From contig DDFJ01000004.1 in assembly GCA_002337125.1 (NCBI GenBank), positions 1,663,889 to 1,727,888 on the forward strand: a stretch of 64,000 nt of DNA, in the 5' to 3' direction. The position numbers and the translations under genes were made by a program. Below the pieces are notes generated by a model, which saw only the letters and a program-made list of their open reading frames with translations, had not been told where the DNA came from and did no database searches. Numbering within the stretch: the stretch's first letter is position 1; each line of letters opens with the position of its first letter. This DNA comes from Chitinophagaceae bacterium UBA1931 (GTDB lineage Bacteria; Bacteroidota; Bacteroidia; Chitinophagales; Chitinophagaceae). Positions 43,020 through 53,193 of the stretch are shown piece after piece.

Positions 43020-43574
43020 TCAGTGCTCATTAGTTGAGTTGGTATTGGTTAAGCTTATAAACGCAGCTATAAACCGTTCCAATTCATTTCTTGTTTCGTT
43101 GTTGATTAAATTTCCCTGTTGATCAAACTTTCCTTTTATACCCTGTATTAACAGGGTTGTGTTTTCATTGAATGTTGCCATGGCTGTTTTCATGATGAGC
43201 TGCAATTCTTCGTGCCCTTTTTGTCCGTGTGCAGAAGCGGTTATGAGTCCGCATGGTTTGCCGGAAAAAACAGTTGTTGCAATGCACCATTCAATTGCAT
43301 TTTTTAACCCGGCCGGAATGCTGAAAACATATTCAGGTGTACAAATGATGATGCCATCTGCACGGTCGATTTTATTTCTGAGTTCGGTTATTTTTTCCGG
43401 GGGATTATTTGCCGACAGTTCAGGATCGAAATGAGGTAAGGATTTTAATTCGTTGTAAACAGAGAGGTTTAACTGGTGCTTTGTTAAATCACCAATCAGT
43501 TTAACGAGTTGTAGGTTTGCAGAATTTTCGCTTGCGCTTCCGATAATTGCCAGGATGTTTTTCTTTAAAGCCAT
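43020..43574 (-). CDS. NAD(P)H-dependent FMN reductase
   Basis: 184 residues with the flavodoxin-like fold of the NADPH-dependent FMN reductase family. Visible features are the phosphate-binding loop IGSASENSANLQLV (about 11-24), DGIIICTPEYVFSIPAGLKNAIEW (the TPEY motif) and FSGKPCGLITASAHGQKGHEEL. It is cytoplasmic and reduces flavins or quinones; the true substrate is unknown. It is the first gene downstream of the island on this strand and is followed 35 nt later by... the CPBP gene, which lies upstream in transcription order. Confidence 0.9.
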   Translation of the reverse strand: MALKKNILAIIGSASENSANLQLVKLIGDLTKHQLNLSVYNELKSLPHFDPELSANNPPEKITELRNKIDRADGIIICTPEYVFSIPAGLKNAIEWCIATTVFSGKPCGLITASAHGQKGHEELQLIMKTAMATFNENTTLLIQGIKGKFDQQGNLINNETRNELERFIAAFISLTNTNSTNEH

Positions 43575-43609
43575 AAGAGCTGCAAGTTATTGTAAGCCCT
43601 GCAATGTTG

Positions 43610-44398
43610 TTAACTGTTTGTTTTACGCAGAAGTAATTTCATAAAGAGAATGATGATTCCCAGCAGCAGGAGTTCTGCAATCACTGTGGTGGATGTACTG
43701 GTGCTAAACTGTTTTACCAGCTGCCCGTTTTTATAGGTGGTATTCCAGATACTGAAATAATTACCCGTGGTACCCAATACCAGCTGCACCAGGTTACCTG
43801 CAGCATGAAACCCCGTAGGCATTGAAATGCCCTTTGAATAAACGGCGAGAACTGCAAATGCCAAACCCCAGGTAGCTGTTGAAATAAAACCTGCGATACC
43901 CCAACCATTCACATAGTGATAAACGCCAAATAAGAAGGAGGTAATGATGATGGCAGCTAATGGTCCTGTTTTATTTTGCAGGATTACCAGGGGGTATGCC
44001 CTGAACAGCAGTTCTTCCATAAATGCCAGCAGGATGATGATGGGAAGAGCCTGCAGCAAAATGAACAATGCGTTAGCGTTTTTATTGGGCATAACGCTTA
44101 ACCCTTCGGCATAAAGAACGGCGAGTACATAGATACTCATGACAAGAGCACCCAAAATAAAACCAATCAAAAATCTTGTTCCGGTAGATAACTCAAATTT
44201 CAACCCGATGTCGGAAAAAGATGCATGGTCAATCTTTAAAAAAACAACTGTTGTCAGAAGGACTAATGCAGGACCAACAGAACTTGACAGCAAATTGTTT
44301 GACAGCCCGGGAATTGCTGTTGTGATGAACAATGCCAGTTTAAGCACTGCGATATTAATGACACAGAAGAGTATTGCCTTGGCGGTAATTTTTTTCAT
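43610..44398 (-). CDS. CPBP-family intramembrane metalloprotease
   Basis: About 262 residues with seven or eight transmembrane helices. Motif 1 is MEELLFRAYPL (EExxxR), motif 2 is FGVYHYVNGWG (FxxxH), and the later GFHAAGNLVQLV supplies another His, so all catalytic-type residues are present. The family (Abi/CAAX protease-like) cleaves within membranes and includes bacteriocin-immunity proteins. The substrate is unknown. The start is MKKITAKAI at 44398; an ATG eight codons upstream is also possible. It may be co-transcribed with the FMN reductase gene 35 nt downstream. Confidence 0.87.
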   Translation of the reverse strand: MKKITAKAILFCVINIAVLKLALFITTAIPGLSNNLLSSSVGPALVLLTTVVFLKIDHASFSDIGLKFELSTGTRFLIGFILGALVMSIYVLAVLYAEGLSVMPNKNANALFILLQALPIIILLAFMEELLFRAYPLVILQNKTGPLAAIIITSFLFGVYHYVNGWGIAGFISTATWGLAFAVLAVYSKGISMPTGFHAAGNLVQLVLGTTGNYFSIWNTTYKNGQLVKQFSTSTSTTVIAELLLLGIIILFMKLLLRKTNS

Positions 44399-44460
44399 CA
44401 ATCCTTTTCGATTAAAAAACAATGCTGAAAACTACTCTTTTTTTACTGCCAGCTAACTGC

Positions 44461-45774
44461 TTATTTTTTTGATGGGTTAAAAATGCCGAGATTAAACCCT
44501 CCTACTGCAAACATTTGCTTGGGGTCGGAATATTTATGCGTATTGCCGTCGAAATTGGTACCGAATGAAAATTTGAATGTTATGGCATCAGTTATTTTAT
44601 AATCGAGTGAAGAAACAAAACGATAGGTATACCTGTGGTTAACTGATGGCGGAACTTTTGTTGCAAAACGATAAACTGCTTCCATAGAAAGGCTCCACCT
44701 GTTATGCGTAAGCTGAAGTTTTGTTCCTGCATCGAAGAAGTCGGCAATATCAATGCTGTCTTTTTTATTATTGAACGTATAACGGAAAACGGAGGCCCAA
44801 TCAAGCAGCGTAATATTGTTTTCATCTTTATTCAGTTGCCAGCGATATGAGGGGGTTAGCCATATGGCTGTTTTTGCATGTTTGCCACTATCTAAAGCAC
44901 TTCCCTGAAAAACATAGGCAGAACCAACTGCAAACTCCAGTATAAATCCTGTTTTTGCAAAGGGCAGTTTATTCTCGTTGATTTTTTTTAGCAGCTCGGT
45001 TTCTTCTGCTTTTTCTTTTTGTATAACTGTGTTGATGTTATTTACGATTGCATCATCCTTGAGGTGTTCTACTTTTTTTATTTCCTCTTTCACTTCTTTT
45101 ATAAGTAAGTCTGTATCATATAATCCGCCGAGATTATACAGACTTTTATTATCGCCTATATGTTCAAGATAGGTGCTGATTGCGTTGTTGATAATTGTTT
45201 CGTTTGTAATATCGGTGTCTTTACTGCTGATGCCGTTGATGATTGTTTCAAGTATTGCCTGTTTATGTATGAGCCTGTTCCATTGCATGAGGCGTTTCAT
45301 GTTTTCGCCCTGCGGTTTACCATCAATTATTGTAAAGCGAAGACCGGTGCCAAAGCCCGTACCTGGTTTCATTTTACCAAAAACAACCGTATCAGATTCA
45401 CTTGTACCTAAAGAAAAGGTTGCGGTTTTAATAATAGATCTGAACAGATTTTTTTCAGGCAAAATGACTTCTTCCGGTTTGAACCTGGCCGGATCTTTAA
45501 CGGGGTTTTTCCAAAAATAGGGAGTTATTTCAAATGCAATGTTTGGTTTTAATTTTCCGTTTACCACTGCATTTTGTACTCCTCCCATGAATTGTGAAGG
45601 CGTGGTTGGGCGTTGTATATTTTCCGGCTCAATACCCAATAAAACATATGCCGGTGATGAATTTAATTTTAAGGCTTCGAAATTGGGTTTTGGGAGATCA
45701 GGCGTATTGTTTTGAGCAATGCCTGAGTGCGTGATGAAGAGGTATAAGAAGAACAGTATTAATTTGTTTTTCAT
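44461..45774 (-). CDS. Exported, probably outer-membrane protein of the pYEATS operon
   Basis: 437 residues with signal peptide MKNKLILFFLYLFITHSGIAQ. The N-terminal part (about 30-150) and C-terminal part (about 270-437) are rich in alternating strands (AIWLTPSYRWQL, RWSLSMEAVYRFAT, ITFKFSFGTNFDG) typical of an outer-membrane barrel. A charged, coiled-coil-like insert (about 195-265, EVKEEIKKVEHLKDDAIVNN) lies between them. I recognise no family. Its ATG overlaps the stop of the small upstream gene, so it is translationally coupled as the third gene of the operon. Confidence 0.7.
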   Translation of the reverse strand: MKNKLILFFLYLFITHSGIAQNNTPDLPKPNFEALKLNSSPAYVLLGIEPENIQRPTTPSQFMGGVQNAVVNGKLKPNIAFEITPYFWKNPVKDPARFKPEEVILPEKNLFRSIIKTATFSLGTSESDTVVFGKMKPGTGFGTGLRFTIIDGKPQGENMKRLMQWNRLIHKQAILETIINGISSKDTDITNETIINNAISTYLEHIGDNKSLYNLGGLYDTDLLIKEVKEEIKKVEHLKDDAIVNNINTVIQKEKAEETELLKKINENKLPFAKTGFILEFAVGSAYVFQGSALDSGKHAKTAIWLTPSYRWQLNKDENNITLLDWASVFRYTFNNKKDSIDIADFFDAGTKLQLTHNRWSLSMEAVYRFATKVPPSVNHRYTYRFVSSLDYKITDAITFKFSFGTNFDGNTHKYSDPKQMFAVGGFNLGIFNPSKK

Positions 45775-46196
45775 GGCTGTAATTTAAAGTTGATAAATGC
45801 ATACAGGTTTGAAGGATTGTGAGAATCGCTGTCAAGTGAGAACTCGTTTATGAGTGTATCGCCCGCTTCAATGCGTATTGAATAAGTAAAGATGGTGGGC
45901 GTGTCATTAGCAGCATCTTCTCTGAATCTTGAAACATGAGAAGTAATAGACAGTTTTTTATTCACTGTGTTTTTTGCATAATCAATTTTCAGGTCAACAG
46001 GTTCTGGTATTTTATTGGGATAGATATCAATGCCCCGGTAAGATATTATATGATAAGAAGCATATTTCCAGCCTTTATCCCTGAGCTGAATTTTTACAGT
46101 AATGTATATCATGGTTTCTGCATGTTCTTTGGGGATCAGAAACTCTACAGGCTCTGTTGGCCTTACATCAAGGACAAGCGGGTTTTTATTTGCCAT
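45771..46196 (-). CDS. Small beta-rich protein of the pYEATS operon, unknown
   Basis: 141 residues, soluble, no signal. It is predicted to be almost entirely beta (VEFLIPKEHAETMIYITVKIQ, WKYASYHIISYRG, TIFTYSIRIEAGDTLINEFSLD). The start is MANKNPLVLDV at 46196; a TTG two codons upstream is less likely. It lies 50 nt downstream of the pYEATS gene and overlaps the next gene by 4 nt (ATGA). No function can be assigned. Confidence 0.65.
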   Translation of the reverse strand: MANKNPLVLDVRPTEPVEFLIPKEHAETMIYITVKIQLRDKGWKYASYHIISYRGIDIYPNKIPEPVDLKIDYAKNTVNKKLSITSHVSRFREDAANDTPTIFTYSIRIEAGDTLINEFSLDSDSHNPSNLYAFINFKLQP

Positions 46197-46246
46197 ACGC
46201 AAGTTTTAATGCCTACTCTTGGTACCCTTTTCGGCTAACGGGTTGG

Positions 46247-47461
46247 TTATTGATCCTGGCTTTTTAATTCGGCCAGTTTGGTTTTGAGTTCATCAATTGT
46301 TTCGAGTGTATCCCTGTATTTATATTCAGCCGGCACTGTTGGTAACAGGTTGAGATCCAATTCCAGTTTTACATTGCCGTTGTTGAGTACTGCACCCATT
46401 GTAAATGCTTCGTACGAATCAAATGTGCAGGTGGCCGTTCTTTGTTCAACAGCATCGCTGATTATGATAGAATTGGGAAAATAACTGTCGTGAAGTATAA
46501 AATAAACTTTACCATCAATGGGGCTGGCAGTAACATCTGTTGTGCTTACCGTTGCTGTAACATGAAACAGATCAGGATCATTTCCGTCCTGCAGTACGGT
46601 TGCGCTCAACTGATATGAGCCGTTTATACTGGATGAACCCCAGCGGTTTTTCTGGCAATCGTTTAATACAGTTACAGGGCCGGGTTTTGCGTTATCGAGT
46701 ACAGCTTTTACATCATCGGAGCTTTCACGAACGGTTACTTTGTTGCGTTCCCTGTTAAAGTCGTCAATCTTCCGTTCCAGCTTTTCCTGCTCAAACCTGT
46801 TGTTTTGCTTTTTAACTGTATCGCTTACATTGTTTACTTTACTCATGACTGTTTCAAGATCATTGAGCTGTTTGAGGAAATAAACCCTTGCCCACAAATA
46901 CACAATAAGAAAACCACAAACAGAGAAGAAGATAATGATACTGCCTGAATAGGAAAATCCAAAGTCGGGTAACAGGTATCCGTTAAACGAACGAGCCAGT
47001 GAGCGGCAGGATTGTTTATAAAAATCGATGAGCTTTGTGAGCTGAATTAAACTTACACCAACAATAATTTTTGTAAGCCAATCGGAAATTTCTTCGAGGT
47101 TGGTGTTGCTGCTGAAAATTTTACTATTTGTTGCAGGAGCAGCTTTACCTGTTGAAGGATCGGGTACAGATACTGCCTGGTTTTTTTGCAGGCTTTTGGG
47201 AATACCAAATAAGAAACCAAGGAACCCGCCGGCAACTGTTGCTGCAAAAGCTATTGCCAGACTTAGCCCCAATACAGGAAACAATCCTTTACTTGTATTG
47301 CCCTTTACTGCGGTAAAAAAACTGACGAATAAAATGGCTACAATACCAAATGCCAATACACGTGTAAGAATTTTCAGTGTAAAATCATTTTTCAGTTCTT
47401 CGTTCATGTTGGGGTCATGATTCTGCCCATTGTCTTTGTTCTGCATGAGAGAAGCGTTCAT
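46247..47461 (-). CDS. Membrane protein with C-terminal prokaryotic YEATS-like domain
   Basis: 404 residues starting MNASLMQNKD. Transmembrane helices are at about 32-52, 60-87 and 172-195, with a possible fourth near 130-145. A coiled-coil linker (about 200-245) follows. Residues about 270-372 look like a prokaryotic YEATS (pYEATS) domain: KVYFILHDSYFPN, the aromatic TFDSYEAFTMGAVLNNG segment and KLELDLNLLP. pYEATS domains are known from predicted conflict and signalling systems. It leads a three-gene operon with a small beta protein and an outer-membrane protein. An upstream ATG at 47521 exists, but its extra residues look non-coding. Confidence 0.72.
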   Translation of the reverse strand: MNASLMQNKDNGQNHDPNMNEELKNDFTLKILTRVLAFGIVAILFVSFFTAVKGNTSKGLFPVLGLSLAIAFAATVAGGFLGFLFGIPKSLQKNQAVSVPDPSTGKAAPATNSKIFSSNTNLEEISDWLTKIIVGVSLIQLTKLIDFYKQSCRSLARSFNGYLLPDFGFSYSGSIIIFFSVCGFLIVYLWARVYFLKQLNDLETVMSKVNNVSDTVKKQNNRFEQEKLERKIDDFNRERNKVTVRESSDDVKAVLDNAKPGPVTVLNDCQKNRWGSSSINGSYQLSATVLQDGNDPDLFHVTATVSTTDVTASPIDGKVYFILHDSYFPNSIIISDAVEQRTATCTFDSYEAFTMGAVLNNGNVKLELDLNLLPTVPAEYKYRDTLETIDELKTKLAELKSQDQ

Positions 47462-47976
47462 GGTGTGCTTTTTTAAAATTGAACAACATATATTATTGTG
47501 GCAATAAACTGCCAGATACAACCATCCAGATTGTTTCAGACAACAGCAAGCAAGAACAGCTTTTAAGGGAATGATTTAACAGGGTGTTTTGATTGGAAAT
47601 GGACTTTGTGAGCAGGTGGGTACTAAACTCTGAAACATTTTTTAATTATGCAATAGTAAAAACACTTTGTAAATTTCTTTTTGCAGGCAAGCGCAATTAA
47701 TTTACCAGATGCCGGAGTGCTTTTTAAACTTGTTTGAATTTGATTTTATTGAAAGGGAAATGGGTAAAGGGTAACAGTAATGATTAAATGGCAGGTTTTG
47801 CCCGATTAATGAAGAACCCTGTGCTTCAGCTTTATAATGTTCAAAACAAATCTTTATTTATCAGCCCCCCTCATTGGAAGAGGTTTGTTTAAGAACCAGT
47901 ATACCGTATAAATGGTTGCCTGCATAAGTAAAAGTTATATGAGTGATGGTGAATATTTCATAATTTCACATTGCTT
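47462..47976. other. Divergent intergenic region
   Basis: About 515 bases between the pYEATS operon and the large adhesin gene. I see no gene, RNA or strong hairpin. TAATTTCA just before the adhesin start is a weak match to the -7 box. Confidence 0.4.
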
Positions 47977-50900
47977 ATGAAAATGTTCTATACACTGTGT
48001 TTGTCACTTGTATTGTTTGCACCAGTTAATGCCCAGCAAACATTTCCTTCTGCTTTTAAAACACCCGGGACAGAAAATGGTTTTTTAAAAAATACGGGAC
48101 AAGTAAGAGACTTTGAAAACAAGCCTGTGGATTTTGTATTATACCAGGCAAACCTTGGAGGACAACAGGTATTCATTACCAACTATGGACTTGCACTTTT
48201 ATTCTCAAGGCCAAAGAAAACATTGAAGATGGCCGGCTCTAAAAGGAAGATGCCTGTATCACAAAATGAATCATTTTCCGACTCGTTAACGGTTGTAACT
48301 TATGAAATGGAGCGGATAGATATTGTTTTAAAAAACGCATCCATTTTAAATAAGAATATTATTACAAAAGCAGCAAAAACATCTCCGTTGTTTAACTTTT
48401 ACATTGATAGTAATGAAGCTACCAATGATGGAATAAGTCTTCAAAAGGAACTACTCGTTAAAAATGTATACCCTGATATTGACTGGAAAATATATATAAA
48501 AGAAGAAGCCGGTAAGCAGGCAATTTTGAAGTATGATTTTATAGTACATCCCGGAGCAGACATTTCCCGAATTCAACTGCAGTATTCTGATAACGCTGTG
48601 CTTGAAAAATCAGGTAATGAAATGAAAGCCCGGGCAAATATGGGAACAGTAAAAGAAGAAAAGCCATACTCATACCTGCTGGAAAACAATACAGCTATAG
48701 ATGTGGCTTACAGGATTAAAAAAAATACAATCAGTTTTCATACAGAAAACTACAACAGGGAAAGCACTTTGGTGATTGACCCTTCCATTTTCTGGCTTAC
48801 ATATCTTAGCTCAACCAGTCATGTAGTTGCTTACAAATCAATTTCGGGCCACGATATAGAAACAGATGCTGCAGGAAATATTTTTGTGCTGTTATCTGCT
48901 TCCGGAGGCACCCCTTTCCCAACAATCAATCCAGGAGGGGGAGCTTATTACCAGGATATTACAGCAAGCCCTGACGGAGCAGTCATTATTTCAAAGTTTG
49001 CACCCGGAGGCCAGCTCTTATGGTCTACTTATTTCGGAAATGCCGTAAGTGCCAGGGTAATGACGATTGATAAATTTGGAAATATTATTGCAATAGGCTG
49101 TGAGCTTGACGGCACACCTTCTATTCCCGTTTATCATTCAACCATACCCTTGTTGAATAATGGAGGGTTTTATGATGCGGCCAGAAAAAAATTTTTTATT
49201 GCAAAATTCTCAAATAACGGCAAGCTGATCTGGAGTTCCTATTATGCTAATTACAGCAGTTATCCAATTGACATGACCTATGATGTAAATGGAAATGTTT
49301 ATGTAACCGGATGGTCTGAAAAACCTGATTTTCCCGTTGTTGATCCCGGAGGTGGTGCATATACTGTAACAAATTCGCAATACGGAGCTGCCCAGGTTAT
49401 ATTCATCTCACAATTTGATGCAGCCAATAGATTAACGTGGTCAACAAGAATAGAAGGAAATGATTATGATCCGCATGCCAGGGTGTGTACAGATATTGCA
49501 GGCAACATTTATATAGGTGGGCAAACACGTTCAACCAATTATCCATTACTGGATGCAGGAGGATATTTTGATAACAGCAGATGGGGTTCAGTTATCACCC
49601 GTTTTAACCCCGCCCGTCAAATGACATGGTCTACCTATTTTCCGGGGCCGTTTGGATTGGCAGATATAACAACAGATGACAGCAGTAATTTATATGTGGC
49701 TTGCCAGCAGCGTATTCTGAAATTCAACAGCAAAACGCAGCTGATATTTGATAAAAAAGTGAATACGAACCAGCTCTACTTCTGGAATAAAATTGAGTAT
49801 AATCGATTTAATGATCAAATTCAATTGCTTGGAGTGATGAATGATGGCGTTTGGGGATTTCCTTTACTCAATACAGCCTGTAATGGCAGTTTTTTTGATG
49901 ATGGTATAACCGGACAACAATTTAACTCGGCCACCGATCCGATCTTTGCCACAATTAATCATGATGGCGAGTTCAGTTACCGCTCGCTGGCCGACTGGCC
50001 TTACGAATATTACAATCCCAGCGAGATAGCTGTTGATGTTTTTGGGAATACACTTTACCTGTTCGGAGATCAGCAAAATGGTTATCATACTCCCAACCCA
50101 GACCTTACTAACCCGGGAAATGGCGCTTATTTTGACAATTCATGTTGTACATACAGTAATGGGAATATGTCTGCTTTACTGCTAAAACTTATTTCATCAG
50201 AGCTTTCAGCAACTGCACAAACACATGTACCTGCCGGTTGTAATTGTGATGGATCGGCTGATATAACTGTAACATGCGGGGTGGCACCTTACAGCTATTT
50301 ATGGAGTACCGGGGATGTTACTTCTTCCGTTTCCGGTTTATGCCCAGGTGATTATTGGGTAAGGGTTACAGATGCAAATAATCTTTCTAAAAAGATAAAT
50401 ATAACCATACCATATCCACCCGGAAGTATAACCTCATTTAACCCGGTTGTTATTCCTGAAAATTGTGACAGATCAAATGCTGTTATAGAAATAAAAAACA
50501 TACAGGGCGGAACATCTCCATACAGTTATTCTATTAATGGCAGTTCTTATACAACAGTACCAAAATTTACCGGGCTTGATTCAGGCCGTTATGTTATACG
50601 GATTAAAGATGTGAACGGATGCACTTATAAAGACACAATTGATGTGAACCGTGTTACAGGCCCTTCTACAGTTACCTATTCTGTTCAGAAAAGCAGTTGT
50701 CGTGCTGATGATGGACAGTTACAGGTTACATCTGTTCTGGGCGGAACCGGACCCTATCAATATACTTTGAATGGTTCTGTTACAAACAGTTCAGGTATCT
50801 TTTTAAATCTTGCCGCCGGGAGCTACCAGTTACTTGTTACAGATACGGCAGGTTGCGGAATTTTAAATACGGTTTTGATTGGAAAATCAAGTTCTGCAAC

Positions 50901-51882
50901 AGATGTTTCGTATACCGTTGGAAATGATCATTGTAACAAGAAGGATGGATACATACAGATTGCCAGTGTAACAGGAGGAACAGAACCGTTTGCATTTTCT
51001 ACTGATAGTTTATCATTTGCGGGCAGTCCGGTAAATCAACTCAGTGCGGGAAATTATTCACTATATATTAAAGATGCAAATGGCTGCATTCTTAAAAAGG
51101 AGCCAATTGTCATTGCTCAAGAAGCAGGTCCGGCATCAGTTACATTTACAGTAAAGGATGCTTACTGCGGGAAACCAGATGGTGATTTAAATATCAATTC
51201 CACAACAGGCGGAACAGCTCCGTATATGTATTCTATAGACAGCAACGGGTATTTTACTACTGTAAATTATTCAAATATTCGGCCCGGCGCACATACGTTA
51301 TTTGTAAAAGATGTTTATGGATGCATTTACAAAAAAGACTTTATGGTAGATTATAAAGCAATTGCAAACATTGGGTTGTTACCTATTGATACAACCGTAT
51401 GTTATGACGCAATTGTTCCATTGATCCTTACCGGTGATGTAAACGGTTTAAAGAATATATCGTGGAGTGTTGGTGCACAGGGTTTGTCGGCAAGTGTAAA
51501 AGCAGTCAATGATCAGTTGGTATCTGTTATTATTACTGATCAAAATAATTGCAGGTTGTTTGATACAAGTGTGATACATGTAGTTCCCTGTAACCCTCCG
51601 GAAAAATGTGTTGCAATTCCGAACGCTTTTACACCAAATAATGACGGAAAAAATGAAACAATTGGTCCATTAGTAAACGGATGCAGAGTTCAATCAATCA
51701 GCTTCAAACTGTATAACCGATGGGGTCAATTGATTTTTGAAACAAATAATTTTCTGAAAAAATGGGATGGTTTCTATAAAGGAATACCACAACCACAGGG
51801 GGCATATGCATTTTACTGCAGTTACATTACAGAAGATGGAATTCTGCGGCACCAGGAAGGGCTTATTACATTGATAAGATAG
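47977..51882 (+). CDS. Large secreted T9SS adhesin-like protein with SprB-like repeats
   Basis: 1301 residues with signal peptide (MKMFYTLCLSLVLFAPVNAQ). The N-terminal region (about 25-260) is a DUF7948-like domain (FLKNTGQVRDFENKPVDFV). It is followed by SBBP-type beta-propeller repeats (about 280-720; units such as LLWSTYFGN and DAAGNIFVLLSA). Five or six SprB-like repeats come next (about 750-1130; for example GGTSPYSYSINGSSY, then GRYVIRIKDVNGC). The C-terminal type B T9SS sorting domain (about 1210-1301) has IPNAFTPNNDGKNE and LYNRWGQLIFE. It should be secreted and attached to the surface. The ATG at 47977 is used in preference to an upstream TTG. Confidence 0.88.
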   Translation: MKMFYTLCLSLVLFAPVNAQQTFPSAFKTPGTENGFLKNTGQVRDFENKPVDFVLYQANLGGQQVFITNYGLALLFSRPKKTLKMAGSKRKMPVSQNESFSDSLTVVTYEMERIDIVLKNASILNKNIITKAAKTSPLFNFYIDSNEATNDGISLQKELLVKNVYPDIDWKIYIKEEAGKQAILKYDFIVHPGADISRIQLQYSDNAVLEKSGNEMKARANMGTVKEEKPYSYLLENNTAIDVAYRIKKNTISFHTENYNRESTLVIDPSIFWLTYLSSTSHVVAYKSISGHDIETDAAGNIFVLLSASGGTPFPTINPGGGAYYQDITASPDGAVIISKFAPGGQLLWSTYFGNAVSARVMTIDKFGNIIAIGCELDGTPSIPVYHSTIPLLNNGGFYDAARKKFFIAKFSNNGKLIWSSYYANYSSYPIDMTYDVNGNVYVTGWSEKPDFPVVDPGGGAYTVTNSQYGAAQVIFISQFDAANRLTWSTRIEGNDYDPHARVCTDIAGNIYIGGQTRSTNYPLLDAGGYFDNSRWGSVITRFNPARQMTWSTYFPGPFGLADITTDDSSNLYVACQQRILKFNSKTQLIFDKKVNTNQLYFWNKIEYNRFNDQIQLLGVMNDGVWGFPLLNTACNGSFFDDGITGQQFNSATDPIFATINHDGEFSYRSLADWPYEYYNPSEIAVDVFGNTLYLFGDQQNGYHTPNPDLTNPGNGAYFDNSCCTYSNGNMSALLLKLISSELSATAQTHVPAGCNCDGSADITVTCGVAPYSYLWSTGDVTSSVSGLCPGDYWVRVTDANNLSKKINITIPYPPGSITSFNPVVIPENCDRSNAVIEIKNIQGGTSPYSYSINGSSYTTVPKFTGLDSGRYVIRIKDVNGCTYKDTIDVNRVTGPSTVTYSVQKSSCRADDGQLQVTSVLGGTGPYQYTLNGSVTNSSGIFLNLAAGSYQLLVTDTAGCGILNTVLIGKSSSATDVSYTVGNDHCNKKDGYIQIASVTGGTEPFAFSTDSLSFAGSPVNQLSAGNYSLYIKDANGCILKKEPIVIAQEAGPASVTFTVKDAYCGKPDGDLNINSTTGGTAPYMYSIDSNGYFTTVNYSNIRPGAHTLFVKDVYGCIYKKDFMVDYKAIANIGLLPIDTTVCYDAIVPLILTGDVNGLKNISWSVGAQGLSASVKAVNDQLVSVIITDQNNCRLFDTSVIHVVPCNPPEKCVAIPNAFTPNNDGKNETIGPLVNGCRVQSISFKLYNRWGQLIFETNNFLKKWDGFYKGIPQPQGAYAFYCSYITEDGILRHQEGLITLIR

Positions 51883-52053
51883 TGGGTTAATCGTGATTAT
51901 TACTTTGCAGTTATTACCCGGCAACTCCCGGACTGGACTTAGCCGATCGGCTACCTGTATTTAAGTTGGATTGAATATATCAGTTTTCATCCTTTCTAAT
52001 ATCGTAGAAATATCTCTTCCCCCCTCCCTATCTTTATTATTCATAATCACATC

Positions 52054-53193
52054 ATGAATAAATTGCTTTTTTTCTCGATTATCATCATTGCAGTTGTTTC
52101 ACCATTGCACAGCAATTCACAAACAAAAACGCTTGAAGACAGTATTCAGCAAATCATGCAGCGGCAGCATGCCGTGGGGATCAGTGTGGCCGTGGTGAAA
52201 AAAGGAAAGATGATTTACACGCATTCGTTTGGGTTAAAAGATGTAGCGACAGGTACTGCTTTAACCGATGACTGCATGTTCCGTATTGCATCCATCAGTA
52301 AATCTTTTTCGGCCACTTCCATTATGCAATTGGTACAGGCAAAGAAACTGAGCCTGGATGATGACGTGAGCAAACTCATTGGTTTTACGGTTCGTAACCC
52401 AAGGTTTCCTTCCACAGTGATTACGCTGCGCATGCTGCTCAGTCATCGTTCCAGTCTTAACGACAGCCAGGGATATTTTTCACTTGATGCCATTAACCCG
52501 GCAAAGAATCCCAACTGGGAAAACTGTTATAACGATTATGAACCGGGTACGGGTTATAAATACTGTAATCTTAATTTCAACATCACCGGCACCATTATCG
52601 AACGGGTATCGGGTGAGCGGTTCGACCAGTATGTAAAACACCATATCCTTGATCCGCTGCAGATCGAAGGCGGTTACTGTGTTGATTCGCTCAATACTGC
52701 ACGCTTTGCAACTATTTATGAATACAACGACAGTACCAAACAACTGGAACCGCAACCGGCAGCCTACAATCCACGCAGGGAAGAAATTGCAAACTATGTA
52801 ATGGGCTACAGCACTCCTATCTTTTCACCTACGGGTGGTATGAAGATCAGTGCCACTAACCTTGCCCGTTATATGACGATGCATATGTATAAGGGTCGCT
52901 ACAAAGGCACACGTATTATTTCACGCCGAAGTGCAAAGCTGATGCAGCACCAGATCTCTGAGCAGGAGGGTTACGGGCTGGCTATTATGACTACGGATAA
53001 ACTCATCAAGGGTGTAACGCTGAAAGGTCATACCGGTTCTGCGTATGGGTTGTATAGTGCCATGTTTTTTGATCCCAAAAAGAAATATGGTTTTGTGGTG
53101 ATCACCAATGGATGCTACCCGGGTTATACAGACGGGTTTGTAAATGTGATAAAGCAGGTGGTGAATTGTTTGTATGGGGAGTTGATTCAATGA
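52054..53193 (+). CDS. Serine hydrolase, beta-lactamase/class C family
   Basis: 379 residues with signal peptide (about 1-23). The catalytic motifs are SISK (S80-K83, SxxK), YCN in GYKYCNLNF (YxN) and HTGSAYG (third motif). The fold is that of class C beta-lactamase-like D-Ala-D-Ala peptidases or esterases, and the periplasmic substrate is unknown. It is monocistronic, with a strong hairpin terminator about 210 nt downstream in a repeat-rich spacer. Confidence 0.93.
   Translation: MNKLLFFSIIIIAVVSPLHSNSQTKTLEDSIQQIMQRQHAVGISVAVVKKGKMIYTHSFGLKDVATGTALTDDCMFRIASISKSFSATSIMQLVQAKKLSLDDDVSKLIGFTVRNPRFPSTVITLRMLLSHRSSLNDSQGYFSLDAINPAKNPNWENCYNDYEPGTGYKYCNLNFNITGTIIERVSGERFDQYVKHHILDPLQIEGGYCVDSLNTARFATIYEYNDSTKQLEPQPAAYNPRREEIANYVMGYSTPIFSPTGGMKISATNLARYMTMHMYKGRYKGTRIISRRSAKLMQHQISEQEGYGLAIMTTDKLIKGVTLKGHTGSAYGLYSAMFFDPKKKYGFVVITNGCYPGYTDGFVNVIKQVVNCLYGELIQ

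Noticed and set aside
51940..51953. A 14-nt perfect palindrome TAGCCGATCGGCTA after the adhesin gene
   Set aside because: It is too short and isolated to assign; no second copy was noticed.
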